Source: OLB9 sp041392785 (lineage in GTDB: Bacteria > Bacteroidota > Bacteroidia > Chitinophagales > Saprospiraceae). From it: 64,000 bases of DNA. A program made the translations under genes and the position numbers. The notes below the pieces were generated by a model. The model was not told the DNA's origin and searched no databases. It saw only the letters and a program-made list of their open reading frames with translations. Positions 44,033 through 52,739 of the stretch are shown one piece after another (the first letter of the stretch is position 1; each line of letters opens with the position of its first letter). The DNA is taken from NCBI GenBank assembly GCA_041392785.1, contig JAWKLK010000001.1, positions 248,001 to 312,000 on the forward strand. Reading direction: 5' to 3'.

Positions 44033-45070
44033 TTAACTCAACTTTTCTGGCCCTTTTCCTACCTTATCATAAAGGATTTTTCCATCATGGCACGATGATA
44101 ATAATTCACTTTTTATAAAGGGCAGGACTTCAGGTTCTACAGTTTGAGGATATAACACGTGAATATTTGGTCCGGCATCTAAAGTAAAATAAACAGGTAG
44201 GTTTGTCTCATTCCTAAACAATCTAATCTTTTCAATAATTTTAAGTGTTTGTGGTTTCATTAATATAAATGAAGGGTCAGAACACATCATTAATGCATGT
44301 AAAGTCAATGCTTCAGATTCTGCAATTTTACCAAATCCATGTACGTCTTCTTGTGACAACGTATCTAAAAGTAATGTTAAATTTGTATTAGCTTGCACAT
44401 ACCTAGCAGTGGAAAATGGGTTTAAATCCATGAGTCCGTGGCCTACGCTTGATGAAACGCTTTTCTCATCAGGGCTAACTATAAGAATCGTATCTCTATA
44501 GGTTCGAACCACCGATGGAATATCAATGTTTACAGCATATTCATCACTTGATGACAACACTTCTGAATGCTTACCCCAAACAGACAAAAATGGAATTATA
44601 GATCTGGAAGCGCTTCCACTACCCAATCTTGCAATGAAAGATGCCTTTTGGTCAAATGTGAGTGTTTCTAAGGATCTACTTTTAAAATGGGATGCTATAT
44701 CACACAAACACAATGCTAATGCAGCCATTCCTGAAGCAGATGAAGCGATACCACTTGAATGAGGAAAAGTGTTGGAAGACTCTATGACCCACTTAAATTC
44801 TTTCAAGAATGGGAAGTAAGGGAGCAATGTTTCAAACCATTTGGATATACGCTGACCAAATTTTTGATTCTCTACCTTATCTAATAGAAAAACAAGATCT
44901 ATATTTGTACTTGCATACTTTTCTTCTCCAGTGAGAGTTGTGATTGTTTTTGCATTTTCTAAAGTAAAACTTAGCGAAGCATTTCTAGGAAGCTGATTAC
45001 CATATTTTCCCCAATATTTGATGATTGCGATATTAGATGGTGCTTGCCAACTTGTCTTTAATGGAGTCAC
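44033..45070 (-). CDS. mvaD: Diphosphomevalonate decarboxylase
   Basis: 345 residues. It starts at a GTG (45070): an in-frame stop lies two codons upstream and no ATG is available before the conserved N-terminus SWQAPSNIAIIKYWGKYGNQ. GHMP-kinase-fold motifs include NASLSFTLENAKTITT, the ATP-binding SSNTFPHSSGIASSASGMAA, RLGSGSASRSI and, near the end, YFTLDAGPNIHVLYP. Converts mevalonate diphosphate to isopentenyl diphosphate, so this organism uses the mevalonate pathway. It lies 6 nt after the DUF4294 gene; no other mevalonate gene is adjacent. Confidence 0.93.
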   Translation of the reverse strand: MTPLKTSWQAPSNIAIIKYWGKYGNQLPRNASLSFTLENAKTITTLTGEEKYASTNIDLVFLLDKVENQKFGQRISKWFETLLPYFPFLKEFKWVIESSNTFPHSSGIASSASGMAALALCLCDIASHFKSRSLETLTFDQKASFIARLGSGSASRSIIPFLSVWGKHSEVLSSSDEYAVNIDIPSVVRTYRDTILIVSPDEKSVSSSVGHGLMDLNPFSTARYVQANTNLTLLLDTLSQEDVHGFGKIAESEALTLHALMMCSDPSFILMKPQTLKIIEKIRLFRNETNLPVYFTLDAGPNIHVLYPQTVEPEVLPFIKSELLSSCHDGKILYDKVGKGPEKLS

Positions 45071-45076
45071 AGAACG

Positions 45077-45751
45077 TTATTTTAATTTACTACGGTCAAT
45101 TTTCACATATTTAAGTGATGTTTCGTTTTCTATTCTGTAAGAAACATCAAAATCATTCAATACCGCATCTAAAATTGGGTATTGTCCTATGTTATATCCT
45201 TCTTTCAACTCATAACTGTACAGTTTTGAAAACTGATTCCAATAGAAGGCGGAAAATGAACCTTTAACATCTTTAATGAGATTATAGATTGGTTGTTTTG
45301 TCTCTTTTTCAATCATTTTTATCATGATCTTTCCTTGTAATTTTGTTAAGTTTTTCAATGGCTCTTCAAACTCCTTAGAGAGTTGTTCGTCCAATTCCTT
45401 GATTTTTTTCTTCCTTTCACGCTTGGACATATTCTTTGAAGCATATTCCAACTCTCTGAAGATTCTTATGGCCTCTTTGGCATATGGATATACTTTTACG
45501 GCATAATCTCTGAATCTAAGGTATTTTTTATAATCTTCATCGCTACTAAATGATCTCATAGCTGTAATACTGACATTGTCCAAATCGACTAAGATCAGCG
45601 TATCTCCCGTCTCAGTTATCATGGCAGAATATACTTTTCCATCAATATTGAGATGAGTCTCTCTATATCCATCATCTGTCTGGCCATACGATAATTGAGT
45701 ACCTATAACAAAGAGTAAGACAAAAAATACATCCGAAATAAAACGCTTCAT
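45077..45751 (-). CDS. DUF4294 family exported protein
   Basis: 224 residues with a signal peptide (ending GTQLSYG before QTDD). The conserved part reads YRFRDYAVKVYPYAKEA-like (here RFRDYAVKVYPYAKEAIRIF), a charged helix KRERKKKIKELDEQLSKEFE, LTKLQGKIMIKMIEKET and SFSAFYWNQFSKLYSYELKE, matching the Bacteroidota DUF4294 family. Function is unknown. First gene of a two-gene operon with mvaD and preceded by a promoter element. Confidence 0.82.
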   Translation of the reverse strand: MKRFISDVFFVLLFVIGTQLSYGQTDDGYRETHLNIDGKVYSAMITETGDTLILVDLDNVSITAMRSFSSDEDYKKYLRFRDYAVKVYPYAKEAIRIFRELEYASKNMSKRERKKKIKELDEQLSKEFEEPLKNLTKLQGKIMIKMIEKETKQPIYNLIKDVKGSFSAFYWNQFSKLYSYELKEGYNIGQYPILDAVLNDFDVSYRIENETSLKYVKIDRSKLK

Positions 45752-45781
45752 GGGTTTAAGGTTGATATTTCAATCGAAACG

Positions 45782-45789
45782 CAAAAGTA
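45782..45789 (-). promoter_or_regulatory. -7 promoter element of the DUF4294-mvaD operon
   Basis: Minus strand TACTTTTG (TAnnTTTG), 30 nt before the ATG of the DUF4294 gene. Confidence 0.6.
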
Positions 45790-45911
45790 CAAGATATAGT
45801 TATATACATTTTGATTATTAATAGTTTATTATAAAAATTCAACTATAATAAAAAATGTTGTCATCCAATGAATATGTACAAGTACCATTGAATTATTTTT
45901 GCTACATGGTG

Positions 45912-45919
45912 TATCTTTG
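45912..45919 (+). promoter_or_regulatory. -7 promoter element of the OmpA/PD40 gene
   Basis: TATCTTTG (TAnnTTTG), only 11 nt before the ATG at 45931, so the leader would be very short. This raises the possibility of a downstream start at the in-frame TTG at 45952. Confidence 0.6.
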
Positions 45920-45930
45920 CAACATTTATA

Positions 45931-47628
45931 ATGGGTATCTTAACATCAGTTTTGAAATTTACGGTAATATTTTTAATTATTGGGACATTTATTCAAGTAA
46001 ATTATGCGCAACACAGCTTAAGGAAATTGCCATATCCTATCAATGATCCATATGTGCATGAAATTTGCCCTATTGTCTCCAATCAGGAGAATTTCCTTTT
46101 TTTTACTCGGGTAGCAGATCCAAAATCTGAAAAAACACTGATCATTGATGGGAAAGATGTGTATGCTATGGATTCTGATTTCGATTATGAGGAAAAGCTT
46201 AAATTGGTCTATAGCCAAATCGCATCAAAACCTATAACTGATCCAATGTCATCAAGTTATAATCAAGATATTTGGTATACTATGATAAATGACACCTCGG
46301 TAGCTGGGTTATACCATCCCGGATATCCAATAAACTGTGTGCTGCCCAATAGTATCTGTTCAAAATATCCAAATGAAAACACCTACATTGTCATCAATCA
46401 ATTCAAACTAGAAGGAGGCATAGATCATGGATTTTCTTTAACAACTAAAATAGGTGACGACTTTACATTTCCGATACCTATCACTATTGAAGGATTTAAC
46501 AAAGCAAGTAGCGAAGTCAATCTAACAGCAAGTAGCGATGGAAAGATTCTAGTTTTGGCGCAACAATCAGCAAATGGCAGCATGGATTTATATATCAGTT
46601 ATCAAGGAGGTAAATTATCATATAGTCCACCAATTGCCTTAGAAGGATTGAATACTATATATAGAGAAACTACACCCTGGCTAAGTGAAGATGGGAACAC
46701 GCTTTTTTTTGCATCTGATAGACCTGGTGGATACGGCGGACAAGATATTTGGTTTGCACAAAGAGAAAGTGAATCGTATCTTAGATGGTCAACACCATCT
46801 CCATTATTGCCTCCAGTAAATACCATATCTGATGAATCTCATCCTCACTTAATGAAAGATAATAATACTTTCTATTTCACTTCTAGTAGAGATGGAAGCA
46901 GTGATATCTTCAAAGCTCAGTTAAAAAGGGATAGATTTGATAATGAATTGTATGCCACAATCACACTCATATCGACACAAACAAATGAACCTATTGGTGG
47001 AGAGTTGCACTGGGGAGATGCCTATGTCAGTAAAAAAATGGATGGATTTTTTAGATCTAAAGATGGAATTTGTAAATACATTTTTTACAAAAATAAACCT
47101 GTGCGATTTTATGCAGAAAATAGAAACCTTAAAAGTGACACCATCATTATCGATCCACAAGAATGGGTGAATAAGGGAGAAAAAGACATTAAAGTGACTC
47201 TATTTTTGGATTCAAATGGAAAAATCTACACCAAGAAAGACTCTGAAATAAAGCTTGTCACATTGGATACTGAAAACGAGCAAGCCTTAACCCAATATCT
47301 AAGAAATATATATTTTGAAAAAGCTTCTCCAAATATTTTAGAAACATCATTACCATCCATAAGAAAAATAGCTAACATCCTTAAAAATCATCCAACGCTT
47401 CATATTCGCATCGATGGTCATACTGACAATGTGGGTGTCAAAAAGGATCTAAAAACCCTCTCTAATCTACGCGCAGAAGCAATAAGAAGTATTCTCTTGC
47501 AAGAAGGCATAGAGCATCACCGTGTGGGTACGCATGGTTTCGGTGATACAAAGCCCATTGCACCAAACGATACCGAAGAGAATAAAAGCAAAAATAGACG
47601 AGTCGAGATCACAATACTCGCTCTATAA
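45931..47628 (+). CDS. OmpA-family protein with PD40 beta-propeller
   Basis: 565 residues. Signal peptide of about 26 residues (ending QVNYA before QHSL). Residues about 40-320 form a PD40/TolB-like propeller: TPWLSEDGNTLFFASDRPGG, YGGQDIWFAQR and SHPHLMKDNNTFYFTSSRDG. A beta-domain follows and the C-terminal 110 residues are an OmpA-like peptidoglycan-binding domain (IYFEKASPNILETSLPSIRK, IRIDGHTDNVGVKKD, NLRAEAIRSILLQEGI, NRRVEITIL). Probably a periplasmic envelope protein bound to peptidoglycan; related proteins occur among T9SS and gliding components, but that role is not shown here. Confidence 0.87.
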   Translation: MGILTSVLKFTVIFLIIGTFIQVNYAQHSLRKLPYPINDPYVHEICPIVSNQENFLFFTRVADPKSEKTLIIDGKDVYAMDSDFDYEEKLKLVYSQIASKPITDPMSSSYNQDIWYTMINDTSVAGLYHPGYPINCVLPNSICSKYPNENTYIVINQFKLEGGIDHGFSLTTKIGDDFTFPIPITIEGFNKASSEVNLTASSDGKILVLAQQSANGSMDLYISYQGGKLSYSPPIALEGLNTIYRETTPWLSEDGNTLFFASDRPGGYGGQDIWFAQRESESYLRWSTPSPLLPPVNTISDESHPHLMKDNNTFYFTSSRDGSSDIFKAQLKRDRFDNELYATITLISTQTNEPIGGELHWGDAYVSKKMDGFFRSKDGICKYIFYKNKPVRFYAENRNLKSDTIIIDPQEWVNKGEKDIKVTLFLDSNGKIYTKKDSEIKLVTLDTENEQALTQYLRNIYFEKASPNILETSLPSIRKIANILKNHPTLHIRIDGHTDNVGVKKDLKTLSNLRAEAIRSILLQEGIEHHRVGTHGFGDTKPIAPNDTEENKSKNRRVEITILAL

Positions 47629-47737
47629 ATTTTTGGGTGTCAGACACAGTGGCATGGCAATCACATGAATAGTTTTACAAACAATTCTTTCTTTAGACTG
47701 TTAGATCGCAATAACAAACAATTTTTTACTTAATTTT

Positions 47738-48907
47738 ATGTATAAATTTGCATCATTCGTCATCATTATTCCTTTAGTTTTCAATATAGTTTCAGGACAA
47801 GGAATTCAGTTTTTTGAAGGCACTTGGAAAGAAGCGATGGAAAAAGCGAAAAAGGAAGAAAAGCTCATGTTTATCGACTGTTATGCTAAATGGTGTGGAC
47901 CATGTAAGGCAATGGCAAAAAATACCTTTACAGTAAAAGAAGTCGGTGATTTTTACAATGAAAATTTCATCAATCTTAAGTTGGATATGGAGGAAGTAGA
48001 CGGTGTAAGTTTTGGTCATAAATATGCAGTAAGTGCCTATCCAACACTATATTTTTTGGATGGTGAAGGTAAAGTTGTAAAAAAAATGATGGGCGGTCAA
48101 AGACCAGATGGTCTTATTCAATTGGGGAAAGAAGCCATTAAAAGTAATGATCAAAGTTCCAAATATGAAGAAAAATACCATAGTGGAGACAGAAGTTATG
48201 ATCTCATACTTGGCTATGTAAAAGCACTCAATTCCGCTGGAAAACCATCTGCTAAAATAGCAAACGATTACATTAGATCCAAACCAGATATCACCGAAGA
48301 CCAACTATTGGTTTTCTATTATGAAGCATTGGTGGAAGCTGATTCAAGGATTTTCCAGCTGGTGGTAGATCATCGTACAAAATTAGACAAATTAGTAGGC
48401 TATCAAATGTTACATCAGAAATTGACAAATAGTTTAAAGAATTCGGCGCAAAAGGCTATAAATTTTGAATCAGAAGCCCTACTGAATGAAACTGTTGCTT
48501 CAGCTCGTATAGCCATACCAACACAATACGAATCATTTTCACACGAATCCAAGATGGCGTTTTATAGTGCTATGAGGAAACCAGAAAAATATATCGAATC
48601 TTATCGAAGTTATATAAAATCAGATAGTAAAAATGCTGCTACCTATAGGAAAGTAATTGAGTCCATCTTACAATCTTATGCTGACCAACCAGAAATGATG
48701 AAAGATGCTGTAAGATATGCAGAGAAAATGTTTGACCTAGCAGGAGATATAGAGTCTCTCAAAATATTGGTTAAAACTTTTGCTTTACATCAATCATATG
48801 ATGATGGTATAAAAATCGTAGAGAAAGCGAAAGAAAAAGCCATAAAAAAGGGAGATGATGGAAGTCAATACGAATCATTAATCGGATATTTAAAAAGTAA
48901 AAAATAA
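47738..48907 (+). CDS. Exported thioredoxin-fold protein with helical C-terminal domain (WCGPC)
   Basis: 389 residues. Signal peptide (ending NIVSG before QGIQ), then a thioredoxin domain (about 22-135) with FIDCYAKWCGPCKAMAKNTF and the cis-Pro loop VSAYPTLYFLDGEGKVV. Residues about 150-389 are alpha-helical, TPR-like repeats. Similar proteins of Bacteroidota act in periplasmic thiol chemistry; substrate unknown. Its stop overlaps the start of a paralogue (TAATG), so both are made together. It lies 109 nt after the OmpA/PD40 gene. Confidence 0.85.
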   Translation: MYKFASFVIIIPLVFNIVSGQGIQFFEGTWKEAMEKAKKEEKLMFIDCYAKWCGPCKAMAKNTFTVKEVGDFYNENFINLKLDMEEVDGVSFGHKYAVSAYPTLYFLDGEGKVVKKMMGGQRPDGLIQLGKEAIKSNDQSSKYEEKYHSGDRSYDLILGYVKALNSAGKPSAKIANDYIRSKPDITEDQLLVFYYEALVEADSRIFQLVVDHRTKLDKLVGYQMLHQKLTNSLKNSAQKAINFESEALLNETVASARIAIPTQYESFSHESKMAFYSAMRKPEKYIESYRSYIKSDSKNAATYRKVIESILQSYADQPEMMKDAVRYAEKMFDLAGDIESLKILVKTFALHQSYDDGIKIVEKAKEKAIKKGDDGSQYESLIGYLKSKK

Positions 48908-50181
48908 TGTCAATGGCATTCACAAAACATGCCATAATGAAACTCCATATTTTTTTTTGTTGCTTCATCTTAATCACTCATGTAGCACATAGTGAAGGAA
49001 TAAAATTTTACGAATCTATCTCTTATAGCGATGCATTGGCCTTGGCGACAACCCAAGGCAAACTACTTTTTGTCGATACCTATACCAAATGGTGTGTTCC
49101 ATGCAAGAAGATGGAACCTATATTCTTGGACAAAGAAGTTGGTAATTTTTTCAATTCACATTTTATTAATGTGCGGATTGATATGGAGACTTCTGCGTAT
49201 GCAAATGAATACAAAGAAGCCCTAGAAGTGATTTTTCTGCCAACATTGGCCATGTTACGTGCCGATGGTTTTCTAAGATTTAAAATAGATAAAGGTATAG
49301 ATAAACAAGAGTTAATGGATTATGGGTATAGAGCATTGGATGGAGGTGATTATACTATTTCGCTGTCTACAAAGGTGGAATCTTCACCCATAGATTCTCC
49401 AGAAACTATCATCCTCTCCAACACCCAAGATAATGGACATATTAAGTATGTCATGGGACAATCTTATGATAAATTACCACCAGAATTACTGAAGAGTTTG
49501 GCATATCAATGTCTCGTCATAGGTAATGGTAAACAGGCAGAAGTAGCAAAGGCATATCTTTCTAAGCAGACAGATTGGTCTACCAAAGACAATCTAAGAT
49601 TTATTCTAGATTTCGTGTCAGATACTAGAAGTAAAGAGTTTGCCTATCTAATAGCTAATAAGCAAGCCTTTTATGATGCATTTGGCGTCCATCAAGTTGA
49701 AAGAACTATTCAAATACTCATCTATCTACAACTGCACCATGCATTTCCTAGACCAACTTTTGATGAGAGTATGGCAATGTTTAAAATTTCGAGTCCTAAC
49801 AATTTTCAACTACTATGTTATCAATACTTTCTCACCAGACTACAAGATGAATGTAGGATTGAATCTTTTGAACCGATTGCTTTGCAGTATTTAACAAAAG
49901 TCAATTCTACTGACGATTATTATATGTATGTGCTTGCAGATTACTATCTCAATACAACAAAGTCAGCAACCAATGCACTAAAATGGATAGATAAGGCTAT
50001 CAAAATCCAAAAAAATAATGCAGAATACCATTTTTTAAAAGGAGAGATTTTACATGCATTGGGCAAAACAAAAAAAGCAGTTGATAGTGTTGAAAAAGCT
50101 ATTACTCTGAATTCAAAAGCAGGAAGGGAAACCGAAAATTATTTGAAATATAAAATGTCACTCCTGCAAAATAGTTACTAA
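48907..50181 (+). CDS. Exported thioredoxin-fold paralogue with variant active site (WCVPC)
   Basis: 424 residues from the ATG at 48907, which overlaps the preceding stop; the ATG at 48937 (MKLHIFFCCFILITHVAHS) gives a more compact signal peptide and may be the real start. The thioredoxin domain has FVDTYTKWCVPCKKMEPIFL, then IFLPTLAMLRADG as cis-Pro loop. The helical rest ends in a recognisable TPR (LKWIDKAIKIQKNNAEYHFL, LGKTKKAVDSVEKAITLNSK). The Gly to Val change between the cysteines should alter redox potential. Last gene before the repeat-rich gap. Confidence 0.83.
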   Translation: MSMAFTKHAIMKLHIFFCCFILITHVAHSEGIKFYESISYSDALALATTQGKLLFVDTYTKWCVPCKKMEPIFLDKEVGNFFNSHFINVRIDMETSAYANEYKEALEVIFLPTLAMLRADGFLRFKIDKGIDKQELMDYGYRALDGGDYTISLSTKVESSPIDSPETIILSNTQDNGHIKYVMGQSYDKLPPELLKSLAYQCLVIGNGKQAEVAKAYLSKQTDWSTKDNLRFILDFVSDTRSKEFAYLIANKQAFYDAFGVHQVERTIQILIYLQLHHAFPRPTFDESMAMFKISSPNNFQLLCYQYFLTRLQDECRIESFEPIALQYLTKVNSTDDYYMYVLADYYLNTTKSATNALKWIDKAIKIQKNNAEYHFLKGEILHALGKTKKAVDSVEKAITLNSKAGRETENYLKYKMSLLQNSY

Positions 50182-50311
50182 TCTCTTCTCTAGACGTAGT
50201 GGCACACTTTTTTCATTTTGTCTCCGATGCATGGCAAAGGATATGACATCAATCAGAGAAAGTAAATACTATACCAAACAGGGAGTGTATAGGCAATTCT
50301 GATCTGAACGG

Positions 50312-50359
50312 AGGCTTTCACGTATGGTTAGAAACACGAGTTACAAACTGGCTCTAGCA
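50312..50359 (+). repeat. Degenerate tract 1, shared words with tract 2
   Basis: AGGCTTTCACGTATG (50312-50326) and AGTTACAAACTGGCTCTAGCA (50339-50359) correspond to AGGCTTTCGTATATG and AGTTACAAAGTTGGGCTAGCA at 52108-52122 and 52084-52104, but in the opposite order. Both words are in one reading frame at each locus (RLS..M, SYK..LA). Origin unknown; a decayed mobile element is the simplest guess. Confidence 0.4.
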
Positions 50360-50580
50360 TGGGCCTTACTACTTCTATCGCAAATAACAAGGGCTTACTT
50401 GGAGTAATATATATTATTGATTAACAATTTTATATGTATAAATTTATTGATTTCGATACACGGGTATTTCTTCAAAACTACTAAATTATTTGCACTTCAT
50501 TTAAACATTTGACCTGTGCGGGCGGCAGCTACTTTTTTTCATTGCCAAAAACCACTAGTTCAAAAAAGGTAACTGAATGG

Positions 50581-50650
50581 TACAGCTTTGCTGTATTTGA
50601 GTGATACGAAATCACTCAAAAATGAAGGCACTGATCTAAACCTAGATCAG
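50581..50650. other. Cluster of three perfect hairpins
   Basis: In 70 bp: TACAGC-ttt-GCTGTA (50581-50595), TTGAGTGAT-acgaa-ATCACTCAA (50597-50619) and CTGATCTA-aacc-TAGATCAG (50631-50650). They lie between the degenerate tract and repeat copy B. Could be a structured RNA or the folded end of a mobile element. Confidence 0.55.
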
Positions 50651-50693
50651 CTAGGGGTAATTCTAAGTTCATTCCCGAGTCAAAATGCTTTTT

Positions 50694-50848
50694 CTATCGC
50701 CTTGATTATCAATAGTTAATTTATATTATTCTTACTTGGCGATAGACGCACTTTTGACTCTCCATTCTCTATCGCTTGTTTTTTGAACCATATCCAAGAA
50801 CAATAACTGTCTTTAAATTGAATGATTCTGACTTTTTCAGCAGGCTCT
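50694..50848 (-). repeat. Dispersed 155-bp repeat, copy B
   Basis: Inverted relative to copy A at 12163-12317. On the minus strand it starts AGAGCCTGCTGAAAAAGTC and is open for 43 codons in the frame EPAEKVRIIQFKDS. Ends next to the 3' end of the DUF4412 gene. Confidence 0.7.
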
Positions 50849-50878
50849 AACTAAACATTCTAAATATCAAATGTCTCT

Positions 50879-51793
50879 TTACTTCTCATTTTTAAGGCCA
50901 TACTCAGCATTAATGATATCAAATGCCTTTTGACTTACTTTCTTGGTTATCCATGTTGTTTTTTCACCTTTTTCGTCAAGTCTTACATTTTCAAATTCCA
51001 TCATAAAACCACTATCTACCATATTGGTCATATTTTCATTATAAGATTGAGGTGCTAATTTTGACATATAGGCTTGCATTGATTTTTGCGCATTTATAGG
51101 GAAATCTGTACTGATATACATGGTAATATTCTCTTCTTTTGTTTTGCCTTTATACTCATTACTTTGGTATCCTGCTATTTTTTTGCTCTTTCCGGTTTTC
51201 GTTATTTCATAGTTTTCATTTTCTTTTTCAGCAGCACTAACAACAGTTTTGGTTAATTTCGATACGGAAGGTATGATCTGACCTTGTTTATTTCCTTTTT
51301 TATCTGTTGTATATAGGATCATTGCATCTTTTGTCATATCCATGACTACTATGGATTTTGTATCCTCATCGTCCAAGTTTTCCATAGCCAGTACTGGTTC
51401 ATTTTTAGAATAATGCATTTTGACTAAGTTCTTTTTGTTGTTGTAGTCAATGATTTCTACTTCTTGCGTTACATCAAAGGTATATTTTTCGGGTAGTTCT
51501 AATGTAGCATTCATACCTTTTAAAAAATCAGCATAAGCAGCACCTGCTTTTTCCCAATCTACTGGTTGTCCGCCACTGATAGAGTCTTGATATTTTTGTC
51601 TCATGATCGAGTCAATAGAAGATTCAATAGGTTTGAATGCTCTGCGAGCCAATTCATCTGAAATAGTATGAATGATTTTGTCCTCTATCTTTCTTTCAAG
51701 CTTTCTTTTTGCTTCATTCATTATTCCACCTAGGATTTGTGAGTGGACACATGTATGAAGCAGGAGAAAAATAATAGTGCTAAAAATTTTCAT
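50879..51793 (-). CDS. DUF4412-like exported protein
   Basis: 304 residues. Signal peptide (MKIFSTIIFLLLHTCVHS before QILG), then an amphipathic helix AKRKLERKIEDKIIHTISDE and a beta-rich domain with MHYSKNEPVLAMENL, KKIAGYQSNEYKGKTKEENI and TMYISTDFPINAQKSMQAYM, the pattern of DUF4412 proteins (possibly a LolA-like fold). Function unknown. Single gene with a promoter element upstream. Confidence 0.75.
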   Translation of the reverse strand: MKIFSTIIFLLLHTCVHSQILGGIMNEAKRKLERKIEDKIIHTISDELARRAFKPIESSIDSIMRQKYQDSISGGQPVDWEKAGAAYADFLKGMNATLELPEKYTFDVTQEVEIIDYNNKKNLVKMHYSKNEPVLAMENLDDEDTKSIVVMDMTKDAMILYTTDKKGNKQGQIIPSVSKLTKTVVSAAEKENENYEITKTGKSKKIAGYQSNEYKGKTKEENITMYISTDFPINAQKSMQAYMSKLAPQSYNENMTNMVDSGFMMEFENVRLDEKGEKTTWITKKVSQKAFDIINAEYGLKNEK

Positions 51794-51828
51794 TTTTATT
51801 AAATTTATTGTTTACAAATTGGTTCTCA

Positions 51829-51836
51829 CAAAAGTA
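51829..51836 (-). promoter_or_regulatory. -7 promoter element of the DUF4412 gene
   Basis: Minus strand TACTTTTG (TAnnTTTG), 35 nt before the ATG at 51793. Confidence 0.6.
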
Positions 51837-51975
51837 AACTCATTAAAATATAAATACCAATGGTACTTTTTAATGTTGGGGTAGATTACTTTATACAAAA
51901 CAAAATTACATATAAATTTTATAATTTTTAGTTGTTTTTGATGACAATCCATAAAAATCACTACTCTAGGCGTAG

Positions 51976-52278
51976 GCTGCGCCCACGTATAAGTGGTTTG
52001 AATATGAAGCAATACATCCATCAAATATCCGCAATATCTATTTCAAATTTCATGGCAAATTACCAAGATTTAGCAATACAGCAAGTTACAAAGTTGGGCT
52101 AGCAGGGAGGCTTTCGTATATGTTATTCATACAATCTCCGATTCATGGTAAAGCCATAGCAACACACCGATGTGGTGCAACCTACGCCGAACGGGGAATA
52201 CGTAGTAAATACTACGCCAAGCTGAGAAAAATCGAAATTATCCTAAATACGTTTGACCAAAATATTTCTATTCCCTAA
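51976..52278 (+). pseudogene. Possible coding remnant, 100 codons open, no start codon
   Basis: The frame is free of stops from TAG (51973-51975) to TAA (52276-52278) in AT-rich DNA, where this is unlikely by chance. It reads KWFEYEAIHPSNIRNIYFKF, ASYKVGLAGRLSYMLFIQSP and RCGATYAERGIRSKYYAKLR. The first ATG is at codon 49. No family is recognised. Its end touches the hsdM fragment on the other strand, so at least one of the two is broken. Confidence 0.3.
52084..52122 (+). repeat. Degenerate tract 2, shared words with tract 1
   Basis: AGTTACAAAGTTGGGCTAGCA (52084-52104) directly followed by AGGCTTTCGTATATG (52108-52122); counterparts lie at 50339-50359 and 50312-50326. A CTCTAGGCGTAG upstream at 51964 also recalls CTCTAGACGTAG at 50190. 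Confidence 0.4.
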
Positions 52279-52459
52279 ACTTCAGTTTATCCTGTTGGAG
52301 TATCTCATTGGCAAATAGCTCCATTTTTTCACTCAGATACTTGTAAAATATAAAACCAAGGATATAATCTCTAAATTCATCGGCATTCATCTTGCCCCTG
52401 AGCGTATTGGCTATATTCCACAGTTGCTATTCTAATATCCGCTTATGTTCTTCACTCAT
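52268..52459 (-). pseudogene. hsdM: hsdM fragment (type I restriction-modification methyltransferase N-terminus) with internal stop
   Basis: Read from the minus strand, 64 codons begin MSEEHKRILE, then a TAG stop where the family has Gln, then QLWNIANTLRGKMNADEFRD, YILGFIFYKYLSEKMELFAN and EILQQDK. This is the conserved HsdM N-terminal helical domain; the catalytic NPPF methyltransferase part is absent. The CAG to TAG change and the truncation make it a dead relic. No hsdR or hsdS is present in the window. Confidence 0.8.
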
Positions 52460-52660
52460 ATGAACTATCTCATTTATAAACCACAAAGATAAATTTTATA
52501 AACGCTTTTACTTGTTAATTTACAATGCTATTTTGAAACTAAATCCTATATGTTATTACCAATGATGTACTCACTTTAATGTGATAAAATTTATGAATGA
52601 GAAATTTGGAGATGTATTATTTTCTAATGTCCTCGTGTAATGTATGCAATCTATCTTACA

Positions 52661-52697
52661 TGAAAAGTTATCCCCCGTGACGGGAGATAACTTTTCA
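52661..52697. terminator. Hairpin terminator after the cohesin/dockerin gene
   Basis: TGAAAAGTTATC (52661-52672) pairs with GATAACTTTTCA (52686-52697), with additional CCCG/CGGG pairing and a TGA loop. It lies 43 nt past the stop of the minus-strand gene at 52740. Confidence 0.7.
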
Positions 52698-52739
52698 TAT
52701 TTTTACCTTGATTTTGTAATAAAACAATATAGAAGCTAT

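Larger units (their letters stand above)
50182..50878. other. 697-bp gene-free region with repeats and hairpins
   Basis: It contains a degenerate tract (about 50191-50406) resembling 51962-52125, a cluster of three hairpins (50581-50650) and repeat copy B (50694-50848). No intact gene is seen. Confidence 0.6.
51794..52739. other. 946-bp gene-poor region with gene relics
   Basis: It holds the DUF4412 promoter, a 100-codon open frame without a start (51976-52278), several short hairpins such as CGTAGTA-aa-TACTACG (52201-52216), the hsdM fragment (52268-52459) and a terminator-like stem (52661-52697). The 200 bp after the hsdM fragment show nothing else. Confidence 0.6.

Noticed and set aside
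45855..46046. 63-codon plus-strand frame before the OmpA/PD40 gene
   Set aside because: It spans the promoter and the start of the real gene in a different frame.
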